A stretch of 64,000 nt of DNA, from positions 38,541,493 through 38,605,492 of the forward strand of contig OX419759.1 in the NCBI GenBank assembly GCA_948567375.1, read 5' to 3'. The notes under the pieces are model-generated. The model did not search any database, had not been told where the DNA came from, and saw only the letters and a list, made by a program, of their open reading frames with translations. Source of the DNA: Lunularia cruciata. Its lineage: Eukaryota > Streptophyta > Marchantiopsida > Lunulariales > Lunulariaceae. Shown one piece after another: positions 1-11,520 of the stretch. The position numbers and the translations under genes are program-made. Each line of letters begins with the position of its first letter. The first letter of the stretch is position 1.

Positions 1-423
1 CTAAGGTGATTTTGGTGTGTTCTAAGTGTATCAAACCCTTCTTATTTGATTTCAAGTCTTTGGAGCAGGTTTTTACATACCAATACTTGTAGATTAAGTT
101 CTCTCATGACCATAGTTAGCCTACTTGTGTCAAGAACAAAGTTAATGCACTCATGCACTAATGCACTCATGAATTGCTCTAGACTTACTCATTTTACTTA
201 TGGAAGTTGAAGAAGGGAATTTTTAGTTTAGTTATCCACCTTATGCTTCTTTATGTTGCTCAAGTTTGGGGTCTTGGTATTAAGTAGACATGGTGGTAGA
301 AGTTAAAAATGCTCAAAAAGTCTTCTTGTGTGATGAACTTGGTGTGAGTACTAAACCCCTTGCATCTTGCTACTTGCTTTGATAGGCTTCTTTCCTCTTG
401 AGGATGAAGCCTTGTTCTTGGTT

Positions 424-490
424 CTTACTTATGTATCTAAGGTGAGGTCCATGGAGCAAGAAAGACCTCACCTTAGATACATAAGTGAGA
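424..490. repeat. Perfect 23-bp foldback hairpin
   Basis: Arms 427-449 and 464-486 are exact reverse complements over 23 bp with a 14-nt loop. Allowing one G-T pair, the stem extends three or four more base pairs on the outside. There is no flanking terminal-repeat or target-duplication structure, so it is not an obvious MITE. It could be a template-switch foldback or a small-RNA precursor; the sequence does not decide. Confidence 0.85.
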
Positions 491-2682
491 TCCAAATCTT
501 CTTTTAATCTTATCAATATTTTTAATGACAATGATTAGAATTGTTAGGGTTTAAGATCTCTTTCTAAATACTAGCGTTGTTTAGTTAATTTTATGATTTC
601 TTCTTTATTAGTTTTTTGATAAATTAAGAAAATTTTAAAAGGATCCAACATCTTCTTTTAATCTTATCAATATTTCTAATGACAAGGATTAACTCTAGTG
701 TTTGGCAAGTTGTGTTTTTTAATCAATCATTCTTATTGAAAGACTTTACGGAACTCCATGTAACTATTAGTAGTGAGAGTGTTTATAAGCAAACTATGTC
801 AAAGAATAAAGAAAAACCATTCATAATTCTACTTGGTCCCGCTTGTAGATTATAAAGTACAAAAACTCCTATATATTTGTCAATTGGGTTAGTCCTATCT
901 TGTAGTAGGAAATGTGGGATGCTATGGGAGGAAGGGAAGCAATGGAACAATTCTTGCATATCCAGCCATTTACTTAGCTTGGGGAGCAATGGTAGTCAAG
1001 ATTCTTATAGGTGGTCTAATTCCACTAAGGGGCGGGAACCTCCTATAGACACTTACCCTTAGGGATGGCTCAAGGGTTTGTTACCCCCACAAACCCTTTG
1101 GCCTCTATGGTATGTCACTTAGTACTCAAATAACATGTTTGGGAGGTAGGTTACTAATACAATTTGTTGCTTATCTTACCAATGTGATGAGTAGCCAAGG
1201 AGCAATGATTCACAACACAAGACACATAACTTCAAAGAAAATGCACCTACTCATTCAAATCATACACAAAACTAGGATAGGACTTTGGTAGTCTTTTTAT
1301 ATTAAGCTTAGGTGAACTCAAGGCATAGAGTAACATTACAATTCCATGGGAAAAGGGCAGCCAATTTCCAGAGTTACACTTGTTAGCCTCTCCTATAGGT
1401 AGAAAGATTACAACTCCTTAAGTCTCTCTTCTTTTGGAGGAATCCTCCTCTATCACATATTCAGGTTGGAAGATTACCTTCATAGGAGGGGACAATCCTC
1501 TCTAAATAGAAGCTCTTACCCTAAAACTAATTTCCCATCTACCCTAATGTTTTAATTGCACCATTGGCTCCTTTGCAGCCCGTGCCATAAATGCCAATTG
1601 GCTTGCTTCTCTTAGATGCTCCTCCTCTAGATGTATACAACCTATCATGTAAGCATGTCATTCTTCTTGCAGCTTTAGACATTGCTCATAAACAATTCTT
1701 TCTTGTACTGGATTCTTGGTTGCAATTGGTTTTCTCTTATAAGACCTTTTTTTACCCCACAACATAGCCATCTCCTAAGTCCTTGCACTTTGGGTAAGAC
1801 TAAAAAGAGGTTAACTCTACTTCTTGTTTTTATTTTTGTGTGGAAAGAATTGAGCCATCCTAAAATATGGTAAAAGGTTCCCATACTATCCCCCTCTTGG
1901 TAATCCTTGAAGATCATATCTTGCACATCAAAGAACCCATCTGTATATACTAACTCCAAGGTCCTACCTAGGCAACAACCCCAAATGTTGGCATGCTACA
2001 TGAGGTACATGAATTGGGCATTCTTGATATCCTATCAAAAGGGATTGAAGGCACTATCTTCTTTTACGTCCTACCGGCCCAATTTGTAGTACACCTAAGC
2101 CAAGGTTTTGCAATATACTACAACTTAGAAAACTATGGGATCCTTGGTAGCATACCATTGGTTACAACAACCCTCCAACATACTCATGGTTTCTTTCACT
2201 CCTATAGGCAGGTTGCATTGTGGGCCAACATTGTGGCTTCTTCCATACAAAAAATGATGAATTCTTCTAGAATGAGGTACCTCCAAAGCTATTCTTTCCT
2301 TGAGTTCCCTTTTGAGGCCTTGAGGAAGAGCATCTATAGGTATGGGTAATTTTGTCAACTTTATGTTGGAGAGAGCAGCATTGACTGGTGTAGGACCCTA
2401 GAAGCTAAGGGACATCTAACACAACAAGGTATTAGTTGATACTATTAGTCTTGAGTGGTCTTGGAAATGAATAGATACATTGGGGCTTTGGTCATGCCTT
2501 AGTATATCATTGAATCCTCATGCACTACTATAGAAATTTTGGGACTTCTTACTCAGATCCTCCAATTTGGGTGATAAGCTATAGGAAGCTCCTTTACTAT
2601 GGACTTGGTTAATTTAGTTATATATTGGATGGATTGAAACAATCTGAACCACTTGAATCAGCCTCCTCCTCACTGAGGTTTG

Positions 2683-2740
2683 CACCTTGTTCCTTCTTGT
2701 AGCACTTGATCATACATGATCAAAGTGCTAAAACAAGGTG
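2683..2740. repeat. Imperfect inverted repeat
   Basis: The inner arms 2701-2713 and 2716-2729 match except for one inserted base, with a 2-nt loop. The outer arms 2683-2691 and 2732-2740 match over 9 bp. Between them the left side carries an unmatched run of about 9 nt. This looks like an older, partly decayed version of the perfect foldbacks elsewhere in the window. Confidence 0.65.
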
Positions 2741-3779
2741 TATATCAAAGAGTGTATGTCAAAGAGTACATGAAGGCATGGTCCCAACCACTTTGTACCT
2801 ATTTTTCCAAGATTATGAGAGCTTGACCTAATACTTGAGAAAAATTAGTGTGTGTTTCTCTCATCCAACTAGTCAAAGAGCGGTCTTAAGTTCCTAGATC
2901 ATGGTGCTGATCTGAATATTTTATGACTTGAGATCATTGCTGATGGTGGCATTGTGAGCACCCTATAGTCTTGTGTTCTTTTAGATCCTTGAAATCTCCT
3001 TATCAAAGACTTGGGCTACTTTGATATATTCCCACATCAAACATACATGTGTCTTCAACACCAGCCCTTGATTTACCTACTTGAGGCAATCCACCAAATA
3101 CCTCAAAGTGAAGTATGGCAGATTTACTACCACATAAGTCAGTTCATGAGGATGTTCCAATCAGATGTCCCCTTGCAATATGATCTTGGTCATTACACAT
3201 TGTGTTCTCCAAATTTCTCAAGAGTCAATCATGTATGCCTATAGCATGGAAAAGTACTCTATGCTGATTGTTAGCCATAGAGATACATGTTGGTTAATGC
3301 CTGCTCTCGGAGTAAGGAGAGCCAAATCAAAATTATAGACATGATCTACCAAGCTAAACATCATTGTTTTCTATTGTAACCAACTAAAACAAGTGAAATC
3401 TCCCTATGCATATCTTGCATTAAATTTTGTCAAGGAAGAAAGGGATATCAAGCCAAGCGTTCCTTGTCTACTTTACAAAGTGCCATAGCTGATGCTTCAA
3501 CTTGATTCATGTTTATTATCCTTGGAGCATAGAATGTCATAAATAATGGTAGGGTGGTGATGGCACTTGAGTTATAATTGGACCCTTTGGTGGGGTAGAA
3601 TCACCAATGACGGTTGGTGATTCCACCTACCTACCCATGGGTCAATTTTCATCATGACGGTGATTCCATGGATTTGTTAACCATCATCATTACTTTATTT
3701 ATCTGACAGGTCGGCTCACAATACCATCCCTAGAGCTTGTGAAGCAAGTCCCATAGGACTCCCATAAGTGGGTGGATCC

Positions 3780-4340
3780 CCAACTCCATCACACTCCTCT
3801 AAGGCACCTCCAAGACTCAAGACATTGCTCACTAGATAACTCAATGAGAGAAAGATAGTTGCAAATGAAATGATGATGAGTACCTCCTCACCTAGCTTAT
3901 TTACTTGTGAACAAGTTACTAATTACCAGAGTAACTCAAGTTACTGGGCTAAAAGTCAAATTAAAAAAAAAACCTAAAGGAATATCCAAGTACATGGGAA
4001 TATTCCCATGGGTAGGTGGTCTAATCCTCACTTACCAACTTAGTCAAGGATTCATTCACATGGGCTATCCTTGGACTCTAGAAAATTCAACACCAATAAG
4101 GCTTGTGGGCCAAGAGTTCTCAACTCTTTTCTCAAAGTCAAATAACTAGAAATAATACCAAGTCAATACACTAGAAGACAAAATAGTGGTGCTCACTCTC
4201 TTCCCTTTCTCTAGAATAGGGTCCTCTCTATCTTAGCTTGGACTAACTCTAGCTAATCATAATTAATGTAGAAGCTTAGCTAAACTCCATATAAATAATA
4301 TTTCTCCACTACTTGTTATACCAAACTTAATATCCCTTTA
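3780..4340 (-). repeat. Diverged LTR fragment of the A/B/E family
   Basis: Reading on the minus strand, this stretch aligns along its length with the LTRs of elements A, B and E: the 'ctctcattgagttctc' block, the 'gtaacttgagttac' block, the 'gcccatgtgaa' block and the 'gtgttgacttggtatta' block occur in the same order. It is clearly more diverged than the others, with scattered indels, and both LTR ends are degraded. No internal region or primer site adjoins it, so it is best read as a solo LTR or remnant. A short piece resembling the LTR terminus in the opposite orientation lies just left, at 3705-3720. Confidence 0.75.
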
Positions 4341-4614
4341 TATATCCCTTAATATTATCTTTTTTTGCTTGCTCTTAGGATTTTTGGGCCTCAGATGCAA
4401 TCATGAAGAACAATAATTTCTCTACCAAGTGACTATAATTTTTGCTAGCTTCCTCACTAGCTCTATGGCTTTTGTGGTCAATTGGGCTCTTGCTTGATCT
4501 ATTGTTTTAAAATTCAAGACTTTGTCAGGTTCCCCGCCTCTTCAATTGCTCTTGCTCATTGAGGATGTGGAGCTCCTATATTATTCACTTCTTCCGAGGT
4601 TCCTCTTGTATGGG
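4341..4614. other. Spacer between LTR remnant and element B
   Basis: This is AT-rich sequence with no ORF or motif that I recognise. It should be the left flank of the element B insertion, but a target-site duplication with the sequence after 32154 cannot be made out. Confidence 0.4.
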
Positions 4615-5279
4615 CTAGAGCCGGCCTGACTCTCACTCAAGATGAACCTCTGATGGTTATTATGGTACTGTACCATGGACTAAGAAGGCAAGGAACCCCA
4701 ATTCCATGGTACTCCTCCAAGGCTAACACCCCAAGACCCAAACCATTGCTCACTAAAGAACTCAATGAGAGAGATAGCTACAAATGAAAGGATGATGAGT
4801 ACCTCCTCACCCCTAGTTTACATATTTTTGAAATAGTTATGCACCAAAGTTACAAATTAATAGAGTAACTCAAGTTACTAAACTAAAAGTCAAATAAAGC
4901 CAAAAAGCTAAAGGAATATCCATACTCACAGAAATATTATCCTAAGCATGTGGTCTTATCTTGACCTAACCACTAAGTCAATGATTCCTTCACATGGGCT
5001 ATTCTTGGACTATAGAAGAACATAAAACAAAAAGGCTTGTGGGTCAAAGCCAAACACTTAGAAATAATACCAAGTCAACATAGTAGAATGCAAAATAGTG
5101 GTGCACATCTTTTCCACTTCCTCTAAAGTAAGGTCCCATCTATCTTAGGTCTGACTAACTTTAGCTAATCATGACTTATATAGAAATATCATTTATCTTT
5201 ATATAATAAAATCTCTCAAGTACTTATAAAACCAAACTAAATATCTCAAGAGCACATACATGTACAAATGGGTGTTACA
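4615..5279 (-). repeat. 3' LTR of element B
   Basis: On the minus strand the LTR begins TGTAACACCC at 5279 and runs to a degraded end near 4615. It matches the 5' LTR at 31471-32154 almost throughout and shares indels with it that A and E lack, for example in the region left of 4900. The polypurine-like tract lies just outside, at 5280-5295 (minus strand GGGTAA-type). Confidence 0.85.
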
Positions 5280-5289
5280 TTTACCCTTG

Positions 5290-5975
5290 GACTAAGATTT
5301 CACTTTGTCCTCAAAGTGAAGGTCTCTCTACCTTCAATGATACATCTTCAACTTATCATGGTCAATCTTATCAAAGTGTCTTCCTCCCAATTCCTTGAGA
5401 TCATAGGTGTAATTGCTCCACACCTTCTCCATTATGAAAGGTCCAAAATATTTAGGCAAAAAATTCTTTTGCACTCTCTTGTTTTGAATGGAATCAAATA
5501 ATATTACCCAATCACATTCTTTGAAAGGCTCTACCTTCTTCTTGCCTTGCCTCTTGTCATAGCTCTCCTTTTGTTTCCTTTGGGCTTACTCCACTCAAAC
5601 CATAGCATTTGCTCTTACCTCTCTCAAATCCATGAGTTGATCCTTCCTTGCCTTCTCTACATCACCTCCTTGTGCTTTCTTCAATCTCTTATGAATGCTT
5701 TGGAAGGAAGGAAGATCAAAGAGAATAGGTAAGGTAGACCCAATACCATATACCAATTGAAATGGAGAATATCCGATGGAAATCTTCATGGTTGTCTTAT
5801 GTTCTCACAAAACTGCATGAATCCTCTTGTCCCATTGATGTTTAGCTCCCTCCATTTTTTCATCTTTGGCCAACATCATCTACAAGGTCTTATTAGTTTC
5901 TCTACCAAGCCATTGGAATTTGGCTTATAGGATATAATTACTCTATGTGTGATATAGAAATTTTGTAGCATGGCT
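5290..5975 (-). pseudogene. Element B integrase, C-terminal part (interrupted by A)
   Basis: The minus-strand translation contains the conserved block GYSPFQLVYG followed by a lysine-rich stretch (RLKKAQG at 5595-5789), equivalent to 12400-12600 of element A. Further toward the LTR lies the C-terminal region, matching 12630-12830 of A and ending in the DRINRDKFKIYHRR-type tail. The reading is split over several frames. The upstream half of the same integrase continues at 13571 after the element A insertion. Confidence 0.75.
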
Positions 5976-6667
5976 TATAACACCCATTTGTGCATGTGTG
6001 TGGTATTGTGATATTTAGTTTGGTATTACAAGTACTTGAGAGATATTATTTATATAGAGATAAAGGATGGTTTGACATTAGTCATGATTAGCTAAAGTTA
6101 GTCATAGCTAAGATAGAGGGGACCTTACTTTAGAGGAAATGGAAAGGATGAGCACCACTATTTTGGATTCTAATGTGTTGACTTGGTATTATTCCTACGT
6201 GTTTGGCTTTGAGGAAAGAGTTGAGAACTCTTGGGCCCGCAAGCCTTTTTGTTTTGGATTCTTCCATAGTTCAAGGATAGCCCATGTGAAGGAATCCTTA
6301 ACTTAGTGGTTGGGTCAAGATAAGATCACATGCTAGTAAAATATGCCCATGTGAATGGATAATCCTTTCTTCTTTTTGACTTTACTTGACTTTTAGTCTA
6401 GTAACTTGAGTTATTACGGTAATTAGTAACTTTGGTACATAAATATTTCACAAGTATATAAACAAGGGGTAAGGAGGTACTCATCATCCTTTCATTTTGC
6501 AACTATCTCTCTCTCATTGAGTTCTCTAGTGAGCAATGTCTTGAGTCTTGGAGTGTTAGCCTTGGAGGAGTATGATGGAGTTGGGGTTCCTTGCCTTCTT
6601 AGTCCATGGTGTGCTACCATTATAGCCATCAGAGGTTCATCTTGAGTGAGAGACAGGCTAGCTCACA
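5976..6667 (+). repeat. 5' LTR of element A
   Basis: The LTR starts TATAACAC (a mutated TGTAACAC; the 3' copy keeps TG) and ends CTCACA. A TATA-like TATATAAA lies at 6455-6462, which would put transcription start in the last 200 bp. It is homologous over its whole length to the LTRs at 12879-13570, 37863-38551 and the two LTRs of B. Confidence 0.93.
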
Positions 6668-6671
6668 TTTT

Positions 6672-6690
6672 TGGTTCCATTGCCGGGACC
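6672..6690 (+). promoter_or_regulatory. Primer binding site, element A (Asp-type tRNA)
   Basis: Four bases after the LTR end, TGGTTCCATTGCCGGGACC is complementary to the 3' end of a tRNA. It resembles the plant tRNA-Asp primer site TGGCGCCGTTGCCGGGGA with C-to-T and G-to-A changes. The same site occurs in E (38556-38574) and, on the minus strand, in B (31450-31467). Assignment to Asp is inference from this similarity. Confidence 0.65.
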
Positions 6691-7332
6691 TCTCTACAAG
6701 GCAGGATGATGTTCCGCATTCAATTTTACATTAGGCAGAAGGAGGCTATGAGAGCTCACTTGGAGAGGATATTAGGAGAGGAGAGGGCTTAACTTATGTT
6801 AGAGAACCAAGATCCATTTGTATAACCTATAGTTCATCATGATATCTTTGAAGTGATTTTTGTACATCTTGTACACATGAGAAGATTTGTAGAGATTGTG
6901 TGAGATGGATTGCAGATTTTGGGGATTAAGGTGATTTTGGGCAAAATCTCAAGTTTGAGATCTGAACTTGAAATTTCTACACATGATAGCTTGGGTTGTC
7001 CTTCAGTAAGCACACTTGGAATTATTGTGAGAGCTATTATGCGCATTAGGCTAGAATTTTTTTAAGTGATAGGGTAAACTGCTCCCGCAATTGCATGCTC
7101 TTTGGAAAATTGTACAGGGTCTGCTATTCCTTCAATTTTCAGTGGATTTCTATGAAACTTACCAAGAAAATTCAGTATGTTATATCCTACCTGCTGACAC
7201 AAAAATTAGAGAGAGATCATTCTTGAGCAGGGAGTAATAAGCTTTTGAAGTGAGGGGGTGGTTTTTAGACCAAATCTAGGCCAAATGGCTCAATAAAAAG
7301 ATCAAAAATTTTACAAGGAGGGACATAGAGTT

Positions 7333-7965
7333 GTGATCAAGTGTGCAAAATTTCAAAGGACAATGACATACTGGTTGGGACATTTGAGTGACATTTTGAG
7401 GAAGTGTCAATTCTGCAGAGTGGAGATCTCATGCATGAGGAGTTTGAGACCAACAAAAAGTACATTTGAGTGTTTAAATTCATCTTGGGAACATGGAGGT
7501 CATCAAGAGTTGGAAATTGAGACTATGCAAGGACCCCAAAGGGTTTGAGGTGGTTTTAGAGGTGGATTTGAGGAAAAGAATTTACAATAGAATTTGAAGA
7601 GAGTATTGAGAGGATCCAAAAACCTATGCCACTTGGAGGAAAAAGTGAGTCTAAGTGCTTTCTATGTGGAGAGAAGGGACATAAGGCAAGTTCATGTCCA
7701 TTGACCTTTGATAGCAAGAGATTGAGGGAAAGGAGAGACTTACTTGACTTGGGTTTGCATGTTGGACCTTCTTCACCAAGATTGGGAGGGAGAAGATCTA
7801 AGACCAAGGAGTTGTGTGAGGTTTGTGGAGTGGAAGGACTTCCAAAATGACATGAGTGTAGTGGAGTAAAAGCACTTTTGAGGACTTTGGTGAAGGATCT
7901 TGGAGAGAGTCTTAGTACCGCTACAAAAATAATACCACCTTCATCAGCTAGTTCTCAAGATTAGT
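7333..7965 (+). pseudogene. Leader ORF of element A with zinc-knuckle motif
   Basis: A coding-like stretch lies between the primer site and gag. Its best part (7626-7965) reads KCFLCGEKGHKASSC, a CX2CX4HX4C zinc knuckle, then a basic GGRRSKTKELCEVCGVEG segment with a second Cys pair followed by HEC, and ends in a Ser-rich SSQD tail before TAG. An in-frame TGA at 7848-7850 interrupts it; the related B copy has a sense codon there. The upstream part (7333-7548) is in another frame. Homologous stretches occur in B (30233-30659, minus) and E (39540-39872). This is distinct from the gag zinc knuckle farther on. Its function is unknown; RNA or DNA binding is a guess from the motif. Confidence 0.6.
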
Positions 7966-8199
7966 GATGGAGATAATCTTTCAACTTATGGATAAACTAT
8001 CTATGAGAGTTAGATTAATATGCACTCAAGGATTTCATGTTGTTATAGAAATCTTGGGGCAACCTAAACCTTTTTTGTTCCCTAGAGTGGATTTTTCTCA
8101 GATGGTGTAAATCATGTATATACTCTATTAGTTATAGAGTGAGAGAAAAGAAAAGAATAAAAAAAATTTGAGAGAAAAGAAAGATAGTGAGGGGTTAAG

Positions 8200-9470
8200 A
8201 TAGAGAAACTTTTGGTTTTCTTTGGCAAGGATGGAGAAGATGTGGAGGCCTTTGTGAGAGACTTCAAGAGAGCTTTCATAGGAAACAATGAGAGGAGGAA
8301 GAATGAGTGGGCATCATTATTACCAAATTTCTTTGAGGATGCAGCACTTACATGGTATGAGTCAGAATACCAAAAAAGAGAGAGGAGAGATGGAGAAGAA
8401 GAGTCTTGGGAGAGTTTGACTTTAGCACTCAATGAGAACTTTCTCCTAGATGAGAGTTATGAGCAATTGATGAGTGAGGTTACCTTTCTTAGACAAGGAG
8501 ATGGAGAGAAAGTGAGAGTCTATGTGGAAAGAGTGGAAAAGTTAGAGTCTAGATTTTGCATAGTGTTGAGGAAGGGTGGGGATGATGTAGAGACTACTAT
8601 GATAGGCATAGTAGCCATGCTCACCAAGAATTTTGTGGGAGTGTTGAGAACACAAATTAGAAGCAAGGTGAGATATGAGAAACCTTCTTCCAAGGTTGAA
8701 ACTATCAAGATTGCAATTCGTATGGAGGAGAGTTTGGAAGGGGATGAAAGTGATTTTGTGGTGAAGGAGATTGTGCATCCTTCTCAAGGCTACAAGTATG
8801 GTGGAAATTTTTATAATTTGGTGGCAAAAATTGCACCACAAGTAGTAGTTGCTCTAGTTCTTGCACCTCCACCAAAGGATCCACTTCAAACCATCATAGA
8901 ACAACTTGCAGATCTCAAAATCAATATGGTGCAACTATAGGAGAAGAGAGAGGTGGATCAGAATGTAAGGAGAGGGCCTAGGAGTTATGGAAACTATCTA
9001 TATAGAGGAGGCCAACCATCCAAAAAATTCAATGATAGAAATTGTTTTGGTTGTGGGAGAAGAGGCCATATCCAAATTGCCCAAATTCCACTTACCATGG
9101 AGGAAGCGGTTATGAGGGAGCCAATAAAGGGAAAGAGGGAGGTAGTGAAACCCAAGTGGCTCCTAATCCAAACAAAGGTAAGGGGATAGCATTCATAGAT
9201 GTGGTTGAGAGCAAGTATGAGAAGGAGAGTGCTCAAACTCCAAGGGTCTTAATTTGGAGCTTTTGGCACAAGAGAAGAAGAGATCTCGTTTTGCAGAGGA
9301 TGTTCACTCTTCTCAAGGATTTACTCCAAGCAAGGATACTCCTATGTCTACTAAGAGCACTTGCACCTCAATACCATCAACAACAAAGACTCCAAGGAAG
9401 AAGTTGGAGATGGAGGATTCTTGATTTCAAAGCAACAGTGAAACTACAATGTGTTGGAGGATATTGGTAG
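8200..9470 (+). pseudogene. Gag of element A
   Basis: Gag forms the virus-like particle and binds the RNA. The start codon equivalent to the ATG of element E (40115) is ATA at 8200, so initiation is lost. The capsid-like part (8212-8940) contains FFEDAALTWYESEYQ and YVERVEKLESRF blocks typical of retrotransposon gag. An in-frame TAG at 8938-8940 is followed in the same frame by a basic segment and the knuckle CFGCGRRGHIQ at about 9040-9075. There a 4-nt deletion relative to B and E shifts the frame; the downstream part reads on in the frame of 9042-9470. Confidence 0.85.
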
Positions 9471-9518
9471 CCACAAGGCTAACATCACAGTGGGCCAATT
9501 GATTGCTTTGAATCTACC

Positions 9519-9960
9519 TTGAGAAAAGAGCTTAAAGGTGGTTTGAGTTCTACAAGGAGCAAGAGGAAGAAGAAGGAAAAAGCTCCAATATCAATGGGGG
9601 TGATGGATGCCAAGCCAGCACCATGGGAGGCTTGTGAATATGCCTCAAAGATTGATGTGAGAGTGAAAGGTCATAACATCAAGAATGCATTGGTTGATGG
9701 AGGATCAGCATTAAATGCCATGTCAAAAAGGTTAATGAAGAATTTGGGTATGATACCCTCAAGACCTTCAACATCTTTGGTGAGCATGGCAAACAAGCAA
9801 CAAGTTTGACTAGTAGGGGTGATGGATACGTGGTAGTTTCAATTATGGGAGTTCCAAATCTCATGACTTTCCAAGTCTTGAAGGATTCAAGCTATGACTT
9901 ACTTCTTGGGAGGCCATGGTTGAGAGCATCACGCACAATTGATTGATGGCACAAAGGGTA
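9519..9960 (+). pseudogene. Aspartic protease region of element A
   Basis: The ORF at 9519-9809 contains a basic lead-in, then PAPWEACEYASKIDVRVKGH and the aspartic protease signature LVDGGSALNAM (Asp-Gly-Gly instead of the common Asp-Ser/Thr-Gly; E has the same DGG). A stop at 9807-9809 and frame changes precede the conserved SYDLLLGRPWLR block near 9895-9920. Protease would process Gag and Pol. It lies between gag and reverse transcriptase as expected for Ty3/gypsy. Confidence 0.8.
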
Positions 9961-10199
9961 CTTGAGGATTGGGCCATCAAACCATAGAGTCATAGTTCTT
10001 GTGACTAACACCACCAACACTTCACATTCAGATACACCATCTTCTGATTATTGGGAATCAGATTCTGAAAAAGGAGCTTCAGGTGTGGACACAAGCATAG
10101 AAGAGGAGACTTCAACAGAGGAAGATGAATTTGAATCTGATTTGATGTGTATCCTTTGTGTGCTATGGAATTTTCACCTAAGCGAGAGGTTTTGAAGGA

Positions 10200-11520
10200 T
10201 CCAAATAAATCACCATTGACACTTGAGGAGGTAGAGAGAAGGTTATCTACCCTTAAGTATGGTCCAAATGTTACCAAGGAGGAGAAGGTGAGATTTTAGG
10301 AGATTTTATGCAAGTTCATCCATGTGTTTACTTTTAGTTACAAGGATTTGAAGGAAGTTGCCTTGCAAGAGCACAAGATAGAGGTGGAGTCACATGCAAG
10401 ACCAATCCGCCAAAAGCAATGTTGCATTAGCCCACCAATATCTTTGGTGGTGAAGGAGGAGATTGATAAGCTCAAGGAGGTTGGATTTACCTTTGAGGTA
10501 GAGAATTCAGAATGGGTGTCTCCAATTGTCATTGTGAAGAAAAAGAATGGCAAACTTTGGGTATGTGTGGATTACAAGAAGCTCAATGTTGTTACCAAGA
10601 AGGACTACTACCTATTATTACTCATTGATCAGATCTTGGAGGAGGTTGCAAATCATGAGAGGTACAGTTTTGGAGATAGTTATAGTGGATATAACCAAAT
10701 CAAGATTGCACTAGAGCATCAACAACTCATCACGTTCACCACACCTTGGGGAACTTACACTTTCAAGGTCATGCCTTTTGGGCTTTGCAATGCTCCAGCC
10801 ACATTCCAATAGTTCATGAACAAGGTATTTGAACCTTTCATTGGAAATTTGTGAAAGACTTCATTGATGACTTTTGTGTCTAGTGGGAGCAACTAGCAGC
10901 ACTTTGAGCACCTAATCAAGGTCTTGCAATGCTTAGATGAGGCAAATGCATCACTCAACCCAGAGAAGTGCATTTTTGGATGTAAAGAAGGTCTACTTTT
11001 GGGGCACATCATCTCTAAGGATGGAATAGTAGTTGATCTTGAGACGGTGAGGAAAATCTCAGACCTTCCATTCCATTCAAGCTTGACAAAGTTATGCCAA
11101 TTCTTGGAGATGGTTGGGTACTATAGCAGGTTCATCTTCTCATTTTCCAACAAGGCTTATGCATTGACCATCTACATAAAGAAGGGCGTAGATTACATGG
11201 TGATTTTGGAGGTCAAGGAGGCTCTCAAAGCTTTTGAGGAGCTCAAGCAATCCCATATTGTAGCTCCAATTCTTGCTAAACCTGATTGGAGTAAGCCTCT
11301 CATCCTCTACACTGATGCTTCTAATGAAGCTATAGGATGCACTCTTAGTCAATTAGACCAAGATGGGCATGATCATCCAATCGCTTATGCTAGTAAGCAG
11401 ATGGTTTAAGCAAGAAAGAACTACTCTGTCATGGAGAGAGAAGGGTTGGCAGTGATCTTTGGTCTCAAGAAGTTTAGACACTACTTGACTGGAGTGAAAG
11501 CCACCATGATGATTCCTTCC
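10200..11520 (+). pseudogene. Reverse transcriptase and truncated RNase H of element A
   Basis: The RT blocks are visible in order: WVSPIVIVKKKNGKLWVCVDYKKLN, SGYNQI, TPWGTYTFKVMPFGLCNAPATFQ. A TAG replaces a Gln codon at 10810-10812. The catalytic FIDD segment (about 10860-10870) is present but out of frame because of a nearby indel. The connection and RNase H begin normally (LYTDASNEAIG at about 11305) and reach FGLKKFRHYL. About 270 bp are then missing relative to B, removing the DHK and last Asp region, and the sequence jumps to the segment before integrase. Confidence 0.88.

Larger units (their letters stand above)
1..3540. other. AT-rich non-genic region, no recognisable gene
   Basis: No open reading frame here has a recognisable domain. 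The longest (1993-2349 plus, 1675-1959 minus, 2125-2358 minus) show no family motif I know and are flanked by dense stops. The composition is like the transposon territory to its right, so this is probably decayed repeat. The only clear structures are a strong hairpin at 424-489 and a decayed one at 2683-2740, listed separately. Confidence 0.5.

Noticed and set aside
424-490. Hairpin as a MITE
   Set aside because: No internal spacer of MITE length, no TA or other target duplication, and the arms are perfect to the loop.
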